Positions 9,475 through 21,120 of a stretch of DNA of 45,778 bases are shown piece by piece (the first letter of the stretch is position 1; each line of letters starts with the position of its first letter). The notes below the pieces were generated by a model, which was not told the DNA's origin, did no database searches, and saw nothing but the letters and a program-made list of their open reading frames with translations. The position numbers and the translations under genes are program-made. Source of the DNA: Parcubacteria group bacterium (GTDB lineage Bacteria > Patescibacteriota > JABMPQ01); NCBI GenBank assembly GCA_013202585.1, contig JABMPQ010000012.1:1-45778 (forward strand), written 5' to 3'.

Positions 9475-11466
9475 ATGGCAGTTGCCAATGTCAAAAAAGT
9501 AGGCATTATAGCCCATAAAAAAGACAAGGAAAAAGTTGTTGACTTTTTGTATGGCACTGGGCTTTTAGAAGTGACTAATTGGCAGGGCAAGGCAGTCAAG
9601 GTAGAAGCAGTTGAGGCTGAGGAAGATACTAGTCAGCTCGAATATAAGTTATCACGGGCTCAGTTTGCGATTGGGTTTTTAGAAGAATATAAGGGCGGGG
9701 AGAAAGTAAAATTAGTTGATAAATTGATTGGGGCAAAATTGCCAGTGTCAACCAGTAAAGTGGCCAAGATCGCTAAAGAATTTCCGATAGATAAGGTGGT
9801 AGGGCGGTGCAACGAGTTGGAGGAGGAAATCAATCAGAAACAGTCGGAGATCGATAGTTCGACTGAGGAAAAAGAGTTGCTAGAAAAGTGGGTTAGCCTG
9901 GATGTTAAAGTCGATGAAGCCCGCGAAACCAAAACCACCAAAGCTATTTTTGGCATGGTAGGCAACGAGCAGTATCTGGCTTTCATTCGTGAGCTGGAAA
10001 AGAAAGTTACTCAGGTTGATATCAGAAAAGTGACCAATGATGAGCAAAAAAATTACATCCTGGTCATTTTTAATAAAAATTTCGAGCGCGAGGTTAGTAA
10101 GATTTTATTCAAATACGGGCTGGAGAAAGTGAGCCTGCCCTCAGCTGACAAGACACCCCGTGAGTTACTAGAGGATCTATCAGAACGCAACAAAGTACAT
10201 CGCAAAGATATCAAAAAGCTTAAATCTGAAACGGAGAAGTTGGCTAAAAAATATCTGGCGGATCTTAAAGTATTATTTGACCACTTCACTTGGCAGGTTG
10301 ATAAGAGCGCTGTTCAAAAAGATTTTAAAGAAACTAATAGTACATTTATAGTAACTGGCTGGATGAGGAAAGATGACATTAAGCGGATAGAGAAGGGACT
10401 GGAAAAGGTCACTACAAATTTTGTTATTGAAGAAATGGAGCTGGAAAAGGGTGAAGAAGCACCAGTAGTTATGAGTAATTCTTCTTTTATGCAACCATTT
10501 GAGGCGGTGACTAGTATCTATGGCTTGCCTAAGTCTTCGGAAGTAGATCCAACCCCTTTCTTATCGATATTTTTTATAATCTTCTTTGGGTTGTGTCTGA
10601 CTGACGCCGGCTATGGCTTGGTTCTGATGACTTTGACTTATTTGATAATCAAAGTATTAAAGATTCCTAAGGAAAAACAGCGGCTACTGAGGCTTTTGAT
10701 GTATGGTGGTTTTGTTACCTTTATTGTCGGTGTTTTGACGGGTGGTTGGTTTGGAATTGTGCTGGAGGATCTACCGGCTGGCTTAGATTGGTTGGCTAAC
10801 GGGTTAATGGCTGTCAGATTGATCAATCCGATCGAGAATCCGATAGTGATGTTGGGACTGTCGTTCGCCTTAGGTTATATCCACATCATCTATGGCATTG
10901 CGATCGACATGTGGTGGAAAATCAAGAATGGCAGTGTTAAAGATGGCATTTTAGATAGTGGCACCTGGATTTATTTCTTGTTAGCCATGGGCTTCTATGG
11001 AGCAACGGCGGCTGGCGTTTTACCGGAAAGCTTGAAGTCTATTTCATTATATTTACTGTTGGCTGGTGTAGTGGTATTAATATTGACCCAAGGGCGTAAG
11101 CAGAAAAATCCGATTATGAAGTTGCTGGCGGGTATCGGCAGTTTGTATGGCTTGGTGGGATATATGAGTGATATTTTGTCCTATTCGCGTTTACTGGCTC
11201 TCGGGTTGGCTACTGGTGTTATTGCGATGGTGATTAACTTGATTGCGGTAATGTTTAAGGATATGATACCAGTGGTTGGTTGGGTGTTTATGGTGCTAAT
11301 TATTATTGGTGGTCACATTTTCAATATTGTGATTAATGTGTTGGGAGCTTACATCCATTCCGGTCGGCTACAGTTTGTGGAATTTTTCCCCAAGTTTTTC
11401 CAGGGCGGGGGCAAGATTTTCCGACCGTTTAAGCGAGTGAGTAAGTATGTGGATTTGAAGTCATAA
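9475..11466 (+). CDS. ntpI: V/A-type ATP synthase subunit I
   Basis: 663 aa, long soluble N-terminus then TM half with FGLCLTDAGYGL, MSDILSYSRLLALGLATGVIA. Confidence 0.93.
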   Translation: MAVANVKKVGIIAHKKDKEKVVDFLYGTGLLEVTNWQGKAVKVEAVEAEEDTSQLEYKLSRAQFAIGFLEEYKGGEKVKLVDKLIGAKLPVSTSKVAKIAKEFPIDKVVGRCNELEEEINQKQSEIDSSTEEKELLEKWVSLDVKVDEARETKTTKAIFGMVGNEQYLAFIRELEKKVTQVDIRKVTNDEQKNYILVIFNKNFEREVSKILFKYGLEKVSLPSADKTPRELLEDLSERNKVHRKDIKKLKSETEKLAKKYLADLKVLFDHFTWQVDKSAVQKDFKETNSTFIVTGWMRKDDIKRIEKGLEKVTTNFVIEEMELEKGEEAPVVMSNSSFMQPFEAVTSIYGLPKSSEVDPTPFLSIFFIIFFGLCLTDAGYGLVLMTLTYLIIKVLKIPKEKQRLLRLLMYGGFVTFIVGVLTGGWFGIVLEDLPAGLDWLANGLMAVRLINPIENPIVMLGLSFALGYIHIIYGIAIDMWWKIKNGSVKDGILDSGTWIYFLLAMGFYGATAAGVLPESLKSISLYLLLAGVVVLILTQGRKQKNPIMKLLAGIGSLYGLVGYMSDILSYSRLLALGLATGVIAMVINLIAVMFKDMIPVVGWVFMVLIIIGGHIFNIVINVLGAYIHSGRLQFVEFFPKFFQGGGKIFRPFKRVSKYVDLKS

Positions 11467-11481
11467 ATAAGAAATAAGTCT

Positions 11482-11958
11482 ATGAGCGAGGCAACATTTG
11501 AAGCAGTACCAAATCAAGATTTCCCGGAAGGGGTTGTGAGAGAAAAAGGTAGCGAAATAAGAAGAGATTTGGAAGCAATAACTGGGGCATATACCACGAA
11601 TGTTACTGATGAAAAGCATGGAAGGCGAACTATGTCACAGGCCGAGTTGAATGCTCAAAGACCAAATCTTTCTAGGCAGGAAGCAAGTTATGCTGAAGCA
11701 CTAGAAATGCGGATGGGTTTGGAGCATAGGGACTGGGCAGCTGGCGGTTTCAAAATGCATAATTCATCAGAAGGGGAGGGCTCCACAGAAGTCCCTCAGT
11801 ATTCTTCCTCTCGGGAATTAGGTGCGCAGCAAAAAATATGTTCTAGATCACGATCTGAAGTTGATGAATCGTCAAGAGTGGCTGAGCTTGAAAAACTGGT
11901 TACTGAGGCGTTCCCTGAGTTTGAGATGGTTCGATATAGTTGGGAAGGAAGAGATTAA
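11482..11958 (+). CDS. Hypothetical protein inside V-ATPase operon
   Basis: 158 aa ORF between subunits I and K, same strand. Confidence 0.6.
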   Translation: MSEATFEAVPNQDFPEGVVREKGSEIRRDLEAITGAYTTNVTDEKHGRRTMSQAELNAQRPNLSRQEASYAEALEMRMGLEHRDWAAGGFKMHNSSEGEGSTEVPQYSSSRELGAQQKICSRSRSEVDESSRVAELEKLVTEAFPEFEMVRYSWEGRD

Positions 11959-11993
11959 AATAACAAGTAGTAGCTTATTAATTTAAATAATAA

Positions 11994-12482
<489 letters not shown>

Positions 12483-12494
12483 GGAAGTTTACTG

Positions 12495-12662
12495 CTAGCT
12501 GCTCTAGTATACCTCGAAAACACGTCGGATTTCCCCGGCGTGCCTGCCTGCCGGCAGGCAGGGAAATCCGGCTCGGGCGTTGACCTCATTCTCCCACCTA
12601 CGGCGGGAACCATGCCCGTTCGGCCAACTCAACGGTTTTCGAGTGCATACTAGAGCAGCTAG
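12495..12662. repeat. 168-bp nested inverted-repeat element containing P1
   Basis: Outer arms ctagctgctctagtat(a)cctcgaaaac / gttttcgagtgcatactagagcagctag; inner cggatttccc/gggaaatccg; P1 at 12543-12562. Confidence 0.9.
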
Positions 12663-12692
12663 TCATTGGGTTAATAATCATATATATAAAGA

Positions 12693-13259
12693 ATGGCATT
12701 AGAAGATATCACACAAACAATTACGCAGGAAGCTCAGGCGGAAGCGAAAAAGATCACAACAGCTGGCGATAAGCAAGTGGCTGAGATTGCGACTGAGGGC
12801 AAAGAGAAAGTAACAGCTGAGGAGACTAAGATTAGTCAGAGGATTGAGAAAGAAGCACAGAAGGTTGTGGAACGGGTTAAGTTTCAGACCAATATTGCTG
12901 AGCGCAATCAATTAGTAGCGGCTAAACAGAAGATTGTTAAGGAAGTTTTTGCTAAGGTTCTCGAGCAGATGGGCGGTCTGGATGAAGGAAAATATGTTGA
13001 TTTTGTCACCGGCCTGGTTAACGGCTTGCCTGATGTAGCTGAGGGCGAGATTGTGCCAGTTGAAGGCAAGGAAGAGTTGACTAAGCGAATCGTTGACAGT
13101 AGCCAGAAAAATTTTGCTGTGTCTGGCGATGCTATCCCTGGTGTGGGCGGATTTGTTTTTCGCTCAGAGAACATCGAGATCAATAACACCTTTGCTGCTT
13201 TGCTAGATGAGAAAAAAGGTGACTGGGAAATCGAAGTTTCCAAGATTTTATTTAGCTAG
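12693..13259 (+). CDS. ntpE: V/A-type ATPase subunit E
   Basis: 188 aa; N-terminal coiled coil, position between K and C in operon. Confidence 0.85.
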   Translation: MALEDITQTITQEAQAEAKKITTAGDKQVAEIATEGKEKVTAEETKISQRIEKEAQKVVERVKFQTNIAERNQLVAAKQKIVKEVFAKVLEQMGGLDEGKYVDFVTGLVNGLPDVAEGEIVPVEGKEELTKRIVDSSQKNFAVSGDAIPGVGGFVFRSENIEINNTFAALLDEKKGDWEIEVSKILFS

Positions 13260-13279
13260 TTAGCTTGTTAGGGAATATT

Positions 13280-14281
13280 ATGAGTAAATCCCAATATCTA
13301 TACGCCACCGGACGGATTAGGAGCTTGGAGACCAAGTTGCTATCTACCAGTGATATGGAGCGCATGATTGATGCCAAAGACGCGGCTATGGCTTTTAAGG
13401 TTTTCAATGATCTTAGTTATGCTGACGAACTATCGGACATTGAGAAGCCAGAGAATTATCAAGAAGTTCTTCAGCATGACTTACAGCAGGTCAAGGACGT
13501 TTTAAAGCAAGTAACGCCAGACTCTAAAGTGATGGATCTACTTTTTTCTCGTTATGACTATCACAACATCAAGTTATTCCTGAAAGCCAAGATGTTGGAA
13601 AAAGATTTGAGCAAGCACGAGTCTAATCTAGGCAATGTTGATCCGGAGCGTCTGCGTGACTATATCGTTAAAGACACCAAGACGGCTGTTCCAGCTGAGA
13701 TCGAAGAAGTAATTCGGGACGCCAAAAAGGAATTTGATAAAAAAGATGTCGGCGGATATATTATTGATTCATACATTGATGGTAAGTATTTTGGTCGCTT
13801 GAAAGAATTGGCGGAGAAACTAAATAATAATTTTGCTACTAGTCTAGTGAAGAACTGGATTGATATCGCCAATGTGAAGTTATTCTTACGGGCAAAGAAG
13901 TTAGGACTGGAATTAGAAAAATTCAAGAGTTATTTTATCGAAGGTGGTAACATTCTAGCCTCTAGTTTGATTAATTATTATGGCAAAGATCTGAAGGAGG
14001 CAGTGACGATTTGCTCACGGGGCTTCGAAGATACCGAGGTGAAAGAAGCGATCAAAGACTACGTCGAAGGTGGCGAGCTGTGGAAAATGGAGAAGGCTTT
14101 TGAAAATTATGAGATTAAATTTATCCAGCAAGCGAAGTATATTGCTTACGGCCCAGAAATTGTCTTAGCGTATTATTTGGCCAAGAAAAATGCGGTGCGC
14201 AATGTGCGGTTGATTTTTACGGGTAAGTTAAATGATTTACCTAGCAGCGAAATTAAAGAAAGAGTAAGGGAGATATATTAA
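13280..14281 (+). CDS. ntpC: V/A-type ATPase subunit C (d-type)
   Basis: YLYATGRIRSLETKLL, YDYHNIKLFLKAK repeats; start moved from 13265 to MSKSQYLYATGR. Confidence 0.9.
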   Translation: MSKSQYLYATGRIRSLETKLLSTSDMERMIDAKDAAMAFKVFNDLSYADELSDIEKPENYQEVLQHDLQQVKDVLKQVTPDSKVMDLLFSRYDYHNIKLFLKAKMLEKDLSKHESNLGNVDPERLRDYIVKDTKTAVPAEIEEVIRDAKKEFDKKDVGGYIIDSYIDGKYFGRLKELAEKLNNNFATSLVKNWIDIANVKLFLRAKKLGLELEKFKSYFIEGGNILASSLINYYGKDLKEAVTICSRGFEDTEVKEAIKDYVEGGELWKMEKAFENYEIKFIQQAKYIAYGPEIVLAYYLAKKNAVRNVRLIFTGKLNDLPSSEIKERVREIY

Positions 14282-14282
14282 G

Positions 14283-14606
14283 ATGGAACACAAAATTGGC
14301 ATAATTGGCAGTCACGAAGAAATCCTGGGCTTCAAAACTCTAGGGTTAGTGCCTTTGGCTGTGCGCAAGAAAGAAGAAGTTATTAAAAAACTGGATGAAT
14401 GCATTGAGAAAAAAGAATTTGCGGTGATATTTGTTGTCGAAAATTGGGCGGAGCAAGTAGAAGAAGAGTTGCTGGAGCGTTCACGCGGTGCTTTGCCAGC
14501 TGTGGTGACAATTCCGGGTTATGCTGGTAGTAAAGGGATGGGTGAAAAGAAACTACGCAAGATCGTGGAGCAGGCAGTGGGGAGTGATATTTTGTTTAAA
14601 GACTAG
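14283..14606 (+). CDS. ntpF: V/A-type ATPase subunit F
   Basis: IGIIGSHEEILGFKTLGL; ~107 aa. Confidence 0.9.
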   Translation: MEHKIGIIGSHEEILGFKTLGLVPLAVRKKEEVIKKLDECIEKKEFAVIFVVENWAEQVEEELLERSRGALPAVVTIPGYAGSKGMGEKKLRKIVEQAVGSDILFKD

Positions 14607-14641
14607 GATATAAATAGATAAAAAACTAATTCATTATAACT

Positions 14642-16417
14642 ATGAGTGAAAGCAAAGACATGGAACAAGGAATTATAACTAAAGTATCTGGCCCATTGGT
14701 TGTCGCCAAGGGCATGAGTGAGGCTAAGATGTATGAGGTGGTTAAGGTGAGCGAGGAAAAGCTCATTGGTGAGATTATTGAGCTGGAAGGCGACCGCGCC
14801 TCGATCCAGGTATATGAAGAAACCGGCGGCCTCGGGCCGGGTGACCCAGTCTATCGGACTGGTAGTCCCTTGTCGGTGGAGCTGGCTCCGGGATTGATGG
14901 AGTCTCTTTATGACGGTATTCAACGACCACTTAACTTAATTCAGGAAAAAGCGGGTGATTTTATCACGCGTGGCATTGAAGTACCAGCGATCGATCGTGA
15001 GAAGAAATGGGAATTCAAACCAGTAGCCAAGCAGGGGGACGAGGTAGCCGAGGGCGATACTCTGGGAACAGTTGATGAGACTACTCTAGTCGAACACCGG
15101 ATCATGGTGCCTAAGGGTGCAGCCGGCAAGGTCAAAGAAGTAAAAAGTGGTGAATTTACAGTTGAAGAAATAGTGGCGGTGATTGCGGGCAAAGATGGCC
15201 AGGATATTGAGGTTATGATGCTACAAAAATGGCCGATTCGTGAACCGCGACCAGTAGCCTCTAAATTAGTTCCGACAGAGCCCCTGATTACTGGTCAACG
15301 CGTAGTAGATACTTTCTTTCCAATCGTAAAGGGTGGGGTTGGTTGTGTGCCGGGACCGTTTGGTGCGGGTAAGACAGTAATTCAGCATCAATTTGCCAAG
15401 TGGGCCGATGCGGATATTGTAATCTTTATTGGTTGCGGCGAGCGTGGTAACGAGATGACGGACGTGTTGATGGAATTCCCGGAACTTAAAGATCCTCGCT
15501 CCGGTGAACCACTAATGAAGCGAACAGTCTTAATCGCCAATACTTCTAATATGCCAGTGGCCGCGCGTGAAGCTTCGGTTTACACTGGTATCACTTTAGC
15601 GGAATATTATCGAGACATGGGTTATAAAGTGGAGCTAACAGCTGACTCGACCTCGCGTTGGGCGGAGGCGCTACGAGAAATTTCCGGACGACTGGAAGAA
15701 ATGCCGGGTGAAGAGGGCTATCCAGCTTATTTAGGTTCGCGCACAGCTAGCTTTTACGAACGAGCCGGTAAAGTGCGCTGTCTTGGCGGTGAGAAGCGGG
15801 AAGGATCGCTGAGCGTGATCGGTGCTGTTTCTCCTCCTGGTGGTGATTTATCCGAGCCTGTTACACAGAATACTCTACGCGTGACCAAAGTATTCTGGGG
15901 CCTAGATGATGACTTAGCTAACCGGCGTCATTTCCCCGCTATCAACTGGTTGAATAGTTATTCGCTATATCTGGAAGACGTCAACGACTACATGAAGAAA
16001 GAAGCAGGCAAAGATTGGCCCGAGATGCGTGGACAAGCGATGCAAATTCTTCAGGAAGAAGCCAGTCTCGAAGAAATCGTCCGCTTAGTTGGTATCGAAG
16101 CTCTATCTGCTAAAGAACAGTTGTTGCTTGATACCGCTAAGGCTATTCGCGAAGATTATCTACAGCAGGACGCTTTTGATGATGTTGATTCCTACGCGTC
16201 ACTTAAGAAACAATACTTGCTACTAAAAGCTATTATGACTTTTAATAACAAGGGCACTGAGGCCTTAGAAAAAGGCGTTGAGCTCAAGAGTCTACAAGAA
16301 TTACCGATCAAAGAAAAAATTGCTCGGGCGCGATTTATTCCTGAAGATAAAATGGCCGAGTTGGAAAAATTGGTTGATGAGGTTGTGAAGGGGATTGAAG
16401 GTGTGGCGAAGAGCTAG
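14642..16417 (+). CDS. ntpA: V/A-type ATPase catalytic subunit A
   Basis: 591 aa; [70 protein letters not shown]. Confidence 0.98.
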   Translation: MSESKDMEQGIITKVSGPLVVAKGMSEAKMYEVVKVSEEKLIGEIIELEGDRASIQVYEETGGLGPGDPVYRTGSPLSVELAPGLMESLYDGIQRPLNLIQEKAGDFITRGIEVPAIDREKKWEFKPVAKQGDEVAEGDTLGTVDETTLVEHRIMVPKGAAGKVKEVKSGEFTVEEIVAVIAGKDGQDIEVMMLQKWPIREPRPVASKLVPTEPLITGQRVVDTFFPIVKGGVGCVPGPFGAGKTVIQHQFAKWADADIVIFIGCGERGNEMTDVLMEFPELKDPRSGEPLMKRTVLIANTSNMPVAAREASVYTGITLAEYYRDMGYKVELTADSTSRWAEALREISGRLEEMPGEEGYPAYLGSRTASFYERAGKVRCLGGEKREGSLSVIGAVSPPGGDLSEPVTQNTLRVTKVFWGLDDDLANRRHFPAINWLNSYSLYLEDVNDYMKKEAGKDWPEMRGQAMQILQEEASLEEIVRLVGIEALSAKEQLLLDTAKAIREDYLQQDAFDDVDSYASLKKQYLLLKAIMTFNNKGTEALEKGVELKSLQELPIKEKIARARFIPEDKMAELEKLVDEVVKGIEGVAKS

Positions 16418-16459
16418 ACTTGCCTACCGTCTGCCTGTCGGCAGGCAGGGCAGGCAGGT
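16418..16459. repeat. Diverged P1-type compound palindrome
   Basis: acttgcctaccgtctgcctgtcggcaggcagggcaggcaggt immediately after the ntpA stop. Confidence 0.8.
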
Positions 16460-16489
16460 TATTATATTCAAATTTAATTTAAAAAATAT

Positions 16490-17881
16490 ATGTTAAAAGA
16501 ATACAAAACTATTAAAGAGATCGCTGGCCCACTGATGATTGTGGAAAAAATTGCCGACGTTAAATACGACGAGCTAGTAGAAATCGAAATGTCTACGGGC
16601 GAAAAGCGTCGTGGTCGCGTTCTGGAAGTGACTGATGAACACGCGGCTGTTCAGGTCTTTGAAGGCACGCGAGGTCTAGGCACAAAAGGTGTGAAGGCTA
16701 AATTCCTCGGTCGGGGAATTGAGCTGCCAGTTTCAGAGGAGATGTTGGGTCGTGTTTTTGATGGTTCTGGTCAACCAAAAGATGGTGGTCCGGAGATTGT
16801 TCCTGATAAGAAAATGGACATTGCTGGTGCGCCGATAAATCCTTACGCGCGCGATTTTCCTAACGATTTTATCCAGACTGGCATTTCCACTATTGATGGC
16901 ATGAATACGCTGGTTCGTGGCCAGAAACTGCCGATTTTCTCTGGGGCTGGCTTGCCTCACTCTGAGGTAGCGGCGCAGATTGCTCGTCAGGCTAAGGTGG
17001 TAGGCGAAGGTGGCCAGGAAGACGATACGCCGTTTGCGGTAGTTTTCGGTGCGATGGGTATTACTTTTGAAGAGTCTCAATATTTTATCAATCAGTTCAA
17101 AGAAACGGGCGCGATTGAGCGAGCGGTAATGTATATGAACTTGGCTGATGATCCGGTAGTGGAGCGTATTATTTTGCCTCGCTTGGCTTTGACTTGTGCT
17201 GAATATCTAGCTTTCGAGCTCGATATGCATGTTTTGGTGATTTTGACTGACCTGACTAACTATTGTGAGGCGCTGCGAGAAATCTCCGCTTCCCGCAAAG
17301 AAGTACCTGGCCGACGTGGTTATCCTGGTTATCTTTATACTGACCTCTCAACTCTCTACGAACGAGCTGGTCGGATAAAAGGAAAAACTGGTTCAATTAC
17401 GCAGATTCCAATTTTGACTATGCCTGAGGACGATAAAACTCATCCGATTCCTGACCTGACTGGTTATATTACGGAGGGTCAAATTATGCTATCGCGTGAA
17501 TTGCACCGTAAAGGTATTTATCCTTGTATTGATGTGTTACCTTCGCTATCTCGACTGTCCCAGAAAGTAATGAGTAAGAAAACACGTGAAGACCATTCTG
17601 GAGTGGCCAATCAGCTGTTCTCAGCTTATGCTCAGGGTAAAGAAGCAAAGGAGCTAGCCGTGATTCTCGGTGAAGCAGCTCTATCGGACGCTGATAAGAA
17701 ATACGCCCAATTAGCTGATGAATTTGAAGATAAATTTGTCCGGCAGGCGCATGATGAAAATCGTAGCTTGGAAGAAACCCTGAATTTGGGCTGGGAACTT
17801 ATCAATATTTTGCCTAAATCTGAGATGAAGAAGGTGAAACCAGAGCAGATCGAGAAGTATTTGCCGAAGAAGAAAAAATAA
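16490..17881 (+). CDS. ntpB: V/A-type ATPase subunit B
   Basis: 463 aa; [51 protein letters not shown]. Confidence 0.98.
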   Translation: MLKEYKTIKEIAGPLMIVEKIADVKYDELVEIEMSTGEKRRGRVLEVTDEHAAVQVFEGTRGLGTKGVKAKFLGRGIELPVSEEMLGRVFDGSGQPKDGGPEIVPDKKMDIAGAPINPYARDFPNDFIQTGISTIDGMNTLVRGQKLPIFSGAGLPHSEVAAQIARQAKVVGEGGQEDDTPFAVVFGAMGITFEESQYFINQFKETGAIERAVMYMNLADDPVVERIILPRLALTCAEYLAFELDMHVLVILTDLTNYCEALREISASRKEVPGRRGYPGYLYTDLSTLYERAGRIKGKTGSITQIPILTMPEDDKTHPIPDLTGYITEGQIMLSRELHRKGIYPCIDVLPSLSRLSQKVMSKKTREDHSGVANQLFSAYAQGKEAKELAVILGEAALSDADKKYAQLADEFEDKFVRQAHDENRSLEETLNLGWELINILPKSEMKKVKPEQIEKYLPKKKK

Positions 17882-17903
17882 TCAGCGCGTTTAGAATATA
17901 TCA

Positions 17904-18530
17904 ATGGCCAAAAAATTAAACGTCAATCCGACTCGCATGGAGCTCTTGCGACTCAAGAAACGAGTTAAGACAGCCAAGCGAGGATATAAATTACTCAAGG
18001 AAAAGCGTGATGGGCTAATGAAACAGTTCATGGCGATTATTCGCGAGGCTAAAGAGATGCGTGAGCAAGTGGAAGGTAAAATGCCGGAAGCGCTCAAGAG
18101 TTTTTTGTTTGCTTCCGCTGATATGCGTCCGGAAGCGTTGGAAGAGTCCCTGGCCATGCCTTCTCAGAAGGTATCGCTCGAGTCTGAGGTCAAGAATGTG
18201 ATGAGTGTTAATGTTCCACAATTTACTTTTAAGCAAGAGGGTAAGTTTCTTTGCTATAGTTTGTCTTCAACTAGTTCACAGTTGGACGATTCGCTACGGA
18301 CTTTTTCTGATTCGTTGCAGGATATGATCAAGCTGGCCGAGATCGAGCACTCCGCCGCTTTGTTAGCCGAGGAAATCGAAAAGACTCGCCGGCGCGTAAA
18401 TGCCCTCGAATACGTGATGATTCCGGATTTAGAAACAACCGTACGATTTATTACCCTGAAACTGGGTGAGCAGGAAAGAGCCGGTATTGCGATGGTGATG
18501 CGGGTTAAGGAGATGATTAAGGATAACTAA
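17904..18530 (+). CDS. ntpD: V/A-type ATPase subunit D
   Basis: NVNPTRMELLRLKKRVKTAKRGYKLLKEKRD; NALEYVMIPDLETTVRFI. Confidence 0.95.
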   Translation: MAKKLNVNPTRMELLRLKKRVKTAKRGYKLLKEKRDGLMKQFMAIIREAKEMREQVEGKMPEALKSFLFASADMRPEALEESLAMPSQKVSLESEVKNVMSVNVPQFTFKQEGKFLCYSLSSTSSQLDDSLRTFSDSLQDMIKLAEIEHSAALLAEEIEKTRRRVNALEYVMIPDLETTVRFITLKLGEQERAGIAMVMRVKEMIKDN

Positions 18531-18569
18531 GAGGCTGTGTCAAAATAATTTTCAATTTACAATATGAAG

Positions 18570-18605
18570 CGGCCGGATTAAGATAAGCTTATTCGGCCGT
18601 TTTTA
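18570..18605 (+). terminator. Rho-independent terminator after V-ATPase operon
   Basis: cggccggattaag...cttattcggccg followed by T tract. Confidence 0.8.
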
Positions 18606-18615
18606 GTTTCTATTT

Positions 18616-19293
18616 ATGCCCATTCCCCAAATCCTCTACAATATCGGCTACGCCGTCTGTCACCAGCTTCCCTGGCGGACTTTTCATGTCCATGATCAGG
18701 CATTGCCGCTTTGCTCGCGTTGTACTGGGATATATCTCGGTATGTTTTTGACGTTTGCGTTTTATTTTGCCTGGCACTGGTTACGTGGTCGACGGCCTAC
18801 CATTCCACCTACTTTGCCGATTATTGTTATATCAGCTTTATTTTTTATCATTATGCCCTTCAATGCTATCTCGCCTCACTTTGGCGTGCCGACACACAAT
18901 ATCGTCCGGCTTATCACCGGGATTTTATTTGGTTTTTCCATCCCCCTGTTTTTATTACCAGTTTTCAACGATAATCCCCGCGGGAAAAACAGCAGGAGTA
19001 GGATTATAAAAATGGGCGAGTACGTGTTTCTATTGGTCGCGGTGACTTTGGCAACAACTTTAATAATTATCGAAAATATCTTCGCCCTTTATTTTGTGGC
19101 CTATGCTTCGATGGCTGGTTTAGTTATCTTTGCCAGCTTGCTTAACGCGACAATTCTAAAAGAAATATTTGAGCATTACCGGAAATTTTTTAATAATTAT
19201 TGGTTTGTAGCGATGGGAGCTGTGCTAGCGGCGGCGGAGTTTACTATTTTCTTTCTCAGTCGCACCTATATCGAACAGCAATTTTTACCGTAA
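18616..19293 (+). CDS. DUF2085-family membrane protein
   Basis: CHQLPWRTFHVHDQALPLCSRCTGIYLG signature. Confidence 0.8.
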   Translation: MPIPQILYNIGYAVCHQLPWRTFHVHDQALPLCSRCTGIYLGMFLTFAFYFAWHWLRGRRPTIPPTLPIIVISALFFIIMPFNAISPHFGVPTHNIVRLITGILFGFSIPLFLLPVFNDNPRGKNSRSRIIKMGEYVFLLVAVTLATTLIIIENIFALYFVAYASMAGLVIFASLLNATILKEIFEHYRKFFNNYWFVAMGAVLAAAEFTIFFLSRTYIEQQFLP

Positions 19294-19383
19294 ATAAAGG
19301 TTAAGAACCTTTGTTTGCTTGTTCACTCGGAGAAATAAAAAAACATTTTTATTTCTCACTCATTCACTGCGCAAATAAAAAAA

Positions 19384-19410
19384 AGCCCACTTTCTCAGTG
19401 GACTTTTTTT
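19384..19410. terminator. Bidirectional terminator
   Basis: aaaagcccactttctcagtggacttttttt. Confidence 0.75.
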
Positions 19411-19425
19411 GTTAACTAAGCGTTC

Positions 19426-19761
19426 TTAGTAAGTACTCATATCCCCGATGCCGCCAGCGATTGATCCAGTTAGAACTAGAGCATAATAAACACCGCAGCA
19501 GAGGCAATAGCAAATCATTGGGATAAGTCCGAGTAGTAAGCAGATTTTGCCGAACTTTTTCATTTCCATGTCTTCTTTTCCTTTGGACATGTAGATGGCA
19601 CCGAAAATGATACCGAAGATGCTGATAAAAAAGGATAAGATGTAATACAATACCTTAGGTTCAGGTATTGTGTCCTTTTTTGGCTCAGGTGAGGTGGTCG
19701 GAGTCTCTGGGGCTGGAGCTGGACCAGCGGGAGCTCCTGGGCTAGGTGTTCCTTCTGTCAT
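19426..19761 (-). CDS. Small Pro-rich/TM hypothetical protein
   Basis: 111 aa, two hydrophobic segments, Pro-rich N-terminus. Confidence 0.65.
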   Translation of the reverse strand: MTEGTPSPGAPAGPAPAPETPTTSPEPKKDTIPEPKVLYYILSFFISIFGIIFGAIYMSKGKEDMEMKKFGKICLLLGLIPMICYCLCCGVYYALVLTGSIAGGIGDMSTY

Positions 19762-19915
19762 TTGTTTTATGTTTAATTTAAATTTACTGATATTATATCA
19801 CACTAAGCTTGAAAGAGCACTTTTTTATCCACACGAGTTGTTTATTAAATAACCTGGCCATGGTATAATTTTATGGAGTTTAGGGCTAATTATAGTAATA
19901 AGTAAAAATAAAAGC

Positions 19916-21046
19916 ATGACTAACGATGTCAAAAAAGTCGAGCCCAAGATAGAAAAGGGTGGTCAGGATAGCTGGCTAAAAAGACTGGGACGTAAATTAA
20001 AAACTGACCGCAAAGCACAGATTATTCTTATCGTAGTAGTAGCAGTATTAGCAGCTGGCACAGTGCTTGGTTATTACGCTGTCTCTGACGGTAATTTAAA
20101 ATTTAGTGATCTGAAAGACAAAGAACAGCCAGAAGAAGAAACTGCAACTGCCCGTCGACTTGACGGTGTGATTGTGGAAGAGGGTGAGACTGATTATTGG
20201 CCGGTAGCGGTAATGATTGAAAATCTAACAAGTGTTCGGCCACAATCTGGACTATCGGACGCCAATGTAGTTTACGAAGCTTTGGCGGAAGGTGGTATCG
20301 CGCGTTTTATGGCCATTTTCGATAATGGTGGTCAAGCGGAGAAAATTGGCCCAGTGCGCTCGGCTCGATCCTACTATTTGGAATGGTTGTCGGAGTATGA
20401 TGCGATGTATACTTTCAGCGGCGCTTATCCTCCGGTTTTAGCTGCTGTTGATGGTTTGGGCATCAAAAATATCAACGCCATGTATGCTGGTTCAAAATAT
20501 TATTACCGAGATAGTGGAGCAGCTGCCCCTCACAATATGTTCACCAGTTCCGATAAGCTGGCTCTGGCCTTACGAGATCAGAAGCTAGATCAGAAAAAGA
20601 CTACCTACCGCTCCTGGAAGTTTAAAGACGAAGCGGAAAAATCTGAACTGCCAACTGGCGAACAAGAAATTAAGATCGATTTTTCAAGCGGCGGTTACGT
20701 AGTGGTTTACAAATATGATCGTGACACCAACACTTACTTGCGATTTAATCCGGAGGGTGTCATGCACACCGATCGCAACAATAGCAAACAAATTGCGCCG
20801 AAGAATGTAGTGGTGATACGGGTTTCTAAGGAAGTTATTGATGATAAAGGTCGTCTGGAAATGGATGTTCACGGCGAAGGCGAAGCTACTATGTTCGCCG
20901 AAGGCAAAGCTACCAAGGGCACCTGGAAGAAAAAAGATCGCACTAGTCGCACTATCTTTTACGGTGAAGACGGTGAGGAATACAGCTTAGTGCGGGGACA
21001 GACTTGGGTAGAGGTAGTGCCGCCGGATCGAAGCGTAACTTACTAG
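19916..21046 (+). CDS. DUF3048 (YerB-like) domain protein
   Basis: WPVAVMIENLTSVRPQSGLSDANVVYEALAEGGIARFMAIF, KIGPVRSARSYYLEW. Confidence 0.88.
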   Translation: MTNDVKKVEPKIEKGGQDSWLKRLGRKLKTDRKAQIILIVVVAVLAAGTVLGYYAVSDGNLKFSDLKDKEQPEEETATARRLDGVIVEEGETDYWPVAVMIENLTSVRPQSGLSDANVVYEALAEGGIARFMAIFDNGGQAEKIGPVRSARSYYLEWLSEYDAMYTFSGAYPPVLAAVDGLGIKNINAMYAGSKYYYRDSGAAAPHNMFTSSDKLALALRDQKLDQKKTTYRSWKFKDEAEKSELPTGEQEIKIDFSSGGYVVVYKYDRDTNTYLRFNPEGVMHTDRNNSKQIAPKNVVVIRVSKEVIDDKGRLEMDVHGEGEATMFAEGKATKGTWKKKDRTSRTIFYGEDGEEYSLVRGQTWVEVVPPDRSVTY

Positions 21047-21120
21047 ACTCTAGATTAATTGAATAGTATTACGAACGGTGCTCACCGTGCTTGGTGGGCA
21101 TTGTTTTTCGACAAAATTAT

